A DNA stretch of 64,000 bases from [Clostridium] clostridioforme AGR2157 (GTDB taxonomy: Bacteria; Bacillota; Clostridia; Lachnospirales; Lachnospiraceae). The stretch's first letter is position 1. Each line of letters opens with the position of its first letter. The notes beneath the pieces were generated by a model. The model did not search any database, was not told where the DNA came from, and worked only from the letters and a program-made list of their open reading frames with translations. The translations under genes were made by a program, and so were the position numbers. Shown here one piece after another: positions 62,618-64,000 of the stretch. The DNA lies in NCBI RefSeq assembly GCF_000424325.1, contig NZ_AUJR01000011.1, positions 45,195 to 109,194 on the forward strand. The letters are read 5' to 3'.

Positions 62618-63556
62618 ATGGCAGCAGTAACCGCAGCAATGGTAAAAGAGTTAAGAGAGATGACCGGTGCCGGAATGATGGACTGTAAGAAAGCTCTTGC
62701 AGCTACTGACGGAGATATGGATAAGGCAGTAGAGTTCTTAAGGGAAAAGGGACTTGCCGGAGCAGCCAAGAAGGCCGGACGTATTGCAGCAGAAGGCATC
62801 GTAGCAACAGCAATAGCTGCTGATGAGAAGAAGGCTGTTATCGTAGAGGTTAACGCTGAGACTGACTTTGTTGCCAAGAACGAGAAGTTCCAGACATATG
62901 TTGCAGATGTTGCAGCACAGGCGCTTACCACTTCCGCTAAGGATTTAGATGCATTCATGGAGGAGAGATGGGCTAAGGACGAGACATTGTCCGTAAAGGA
63001 GGCACTTGCTTCCCAGATTGCCATTATTGGCGAGAACATGAACATCCGTCGTTTTGAGCAGGTTGAGGAGGCAAATGGCTTTGTCGCATCCTACATCCAT
63101 GCAGGCGGAAAGATTGGTGTTCTGGTAGACGTAGAGACAGATGTTGTCAACGATGACATTAAGGATATGGCTAAGAACGTGGCTATGCAGGCAGCAGCCT
63201 TAAAGCCAATGTTTACCAGCAGAGACGAAGTGAGCGCTGAATACATCGCAAAAGAGACAGAAATCCTTACAGCTGCAGCAAAGAATGAGAAGCCGGATGC
63301 CAACGACAAGATCATTGAGGGCATGGTAAAGGGCCGTATCAACAAAGAACTGAAAGAAACCTGTCTGTTAGATCAGGTTTATGTAAAGGCAGAAGACGGC
63401 AAGCAGAGCGTTTCCCAGTATGTTGCAACTGTAGCCAAGGCTAACGGCGCTTCCATCAAGGTAAAGAAGTTCGTACGTTTCGAGACCGGCGAAGGTCTGG
63501 AGAAGAAGAACGAGGACTTTGCTGCTGAGGTAGCTAAGCAGATGGGGGCTATGTAG
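62618..63556 (+). CDS. tsf: Translation elongation factor Ts
   Basis: 312 residues. EF-Ts recharges EF-Tu with GTP. The N-terminal UBA-like module (VKELREMTGAGMMDCKKAL) and the core motif TDFVAKN (about 80-86) are present; the C-terminal half carries the second core subdomain. TTGGAGGAAG precedes the ATG; an in-frame TTG five codons upstream is part of this ribosome site. Ends the operon at a strong terminator. Confidence 0.97.
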   Translation: MAAVTAAMVKELREMTGAGMMDCKKALAATDGDMDKAVEFLREKGLAGAAKKAGRIAAEGIVATAIAADEKKAVIVEVNAETDFVAKNEKFQTYVADVAAQALTTSAKDLDAFMEERWAKDETLSVKEALASQIAIIGENMNIRRFEQVEEANGFVASYIHAGGKIGVLVDVETDVVNDDIKDMAKNVAMQAAALKPMFTSRDEVSAEYIAKETEILTAAAKNEKPDANDKIIEGMVKGRINKELKETCLLDQVYVKAEDGKQSVSQYVATVAKANGASIKVKKFVRFETGEGLEKKNEDFAAEVAKQMGAM

Positions 63557-63642
63557 TCTGTCAACGTCCCAATTAAAATCGACCAAATGTCCGTAAAGTT
63601 GGACATAAAAAAGGTTAAAAAAGGATAGTTCATTATAAAAAG

Positions 63643-63684
63643 AGGTTCCAAGATACAATTCAAAGTATCTTGGGGCCTTTTTTT
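63643..63684 (+). terminator. Rho-independent terminator after tsf
   Basis: 14-bp stem AGGTTCCAAGATAC (63643-63656) / GTATCTTGGGGCCT (63665-63678) with two G-U pairs, then a run of seven T. Confidence 0.92.
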
Positions 63685-63750
63685 GTCGGAAAATCCAGAA
63701 AAATGAAAATGAGACCCAAAGAGAGATAAAAAATGAAAAACCGAGTTTTA

Positions 63751-64000
63751 GGGATTCCGTGTCTGTCTCTGCCCCAGAAATTTATTTTTTATGTAAAGTG
63801 CGGTATTCTAAAACGAAAGGAATGAAAGGATTATGAGTACAGCGCTTATGGCAAGAAGAAAAAGAGACCCTAAAACAGTGGCAATCGCTAAGGCGATCCT
63901 GGAGAAGTATGACTGCAAAAATGTAGAAGATATGCAGGACGCAATCAAAGATATCTTCGGTCCCATGTTTGAAGCGATGCTTCAGGGGGAAATGGATTCC
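63751..64000 (+). mobile_element. Left part of an IS256-family insertion sequence (cut by window end)
   Basis: The transposase start lies downstream of a region beginning about 63751 (GGGATTCCGTGTCTGTCTCT) that could be the left terminal inverted repeat. The right end is outside the window, so neither the repeat nor a target duplication can be confirmed. Confidence 0.5.
63833..64000 (+). CDS. IS256-family transposase, N-terminal part (3' end outside window)
   Basis: 56 visible codons. The N-terminus (ARRKRDPKTVAIAKAILEKY, then NVEDMQDAIKDIFG and FEAMLQGEMDS) is the characteristic start of IS256-type mutator transposases, just before the segment that usually reads HLGYE. The catalytic DDE residues lie beyond the window. 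AAAGGA precedes the ATG. It is inserted after the tsf terminator, a spot where disruption of housekeeping genes is avoided. Confidence 0.85.
   Translation, partial: MSTALMARRKRDPKTVAIAKAILEKYDCKNVEDMQDAIKDIFGPMFEAMLQGEMDS

Noticed and set aside
1..64000. CRISPR arrays, rRNA and tRNA genes
   Set aside because: No regularly spaced repeats and no recognisable rRNA or tRNA sequence were seen on reading the window; small or divergent tRNA genes could still be missed by eye.

Overview
The window reads as one contiguous piece of a Clostridia chromosome, most likely a Lachnospiraceae member close to Enterocloster/Lachnoclostridium. The grounds are a moderately GC-rich genome using ATG, GTG and TTG starts with strong GGAGG-type ribosome sites, sporulation genes (a SpoIIIE/FtsK translocase and a SigK-type sigma factor), CodY, a YesMN two-component system, and Gram-positive riboswitches and terminators. 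No rRNA, tRNA or CRISPR array was seen. Family names come from recognising protein motifs by eye; no database search was run.

Layout. 1-8.4 kb: the end of spoIIIE/ftsK, then fhs, murE-murF, an amino-acid permease and an M18 aminopeptidase. 8.5-10.9 kb: a MATE exporter followed by about 1 kb of decayed DNA with two gene remnants and a very GC-rich inverted repeat of about 310 bp. 10.9-23.1 kb: a long housekeeping operon, priA-def-fmt-metalloprotease-rsmB-rlmN-PP2C-prkC-rsgA-rpe-thiN. 23.2-24.8 kb: an ECF S component with pyridoxal kinase (vitamin B6 salvage). 24.8-28.3 kb: a lysine riboswitch in front of an AGCS symporter and a YtcJ-like amidohydrolase. 28.4-32.2 kb: serS, a VOC protein, a small membrane protein and, on the minus strand, pyrB-pyrI. 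32.3-42.4 kb: a carbohydrate-uptake island (YesN/YesM regulators on the minus strand; binding protein, two permeases, amidohydrolase, GH4 glycosidase and a broken enolase-superfamily gene on the plus strand). 42.7-46.7 kb: a MacB-like ABC operon with a large secreted/anchored partner. 46.8-48.9 kb: a ZTP riboswitch driving a split PurH function (PurO-type cyclohydrolase plus stand-alone AICAR transformylase). 49.2-52.9 kb: an LTA-synthase-like sulfatase, sigK and galE. 53.1-55.5 kb: a radical-SAM DNA repair pair with two LexA-type boxes around its promoter. 55.7-63.6 kb: comM-dprA-topA, codY, rpsB-tsf. 63.8 kb to the end: the start of an IS256-family transposase.

Functional links. Fhs makes the 10-formyl-THF used by both Fmt and the AICAR transformylase, and the ZTP riboswitch senses the intermediate that builds up when that folate is short. 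MurE/MurF build the peptidoglycan precursor, and the PASTA kinase/PP2C pair probably senses it. The least-explained parts are the long inverted repeat, the lysine-controlled AGCS-amidohydrolase pair, the SOS-like control of the radical-SAM repair pair, and the ABC operon with its adhesin-like third component.
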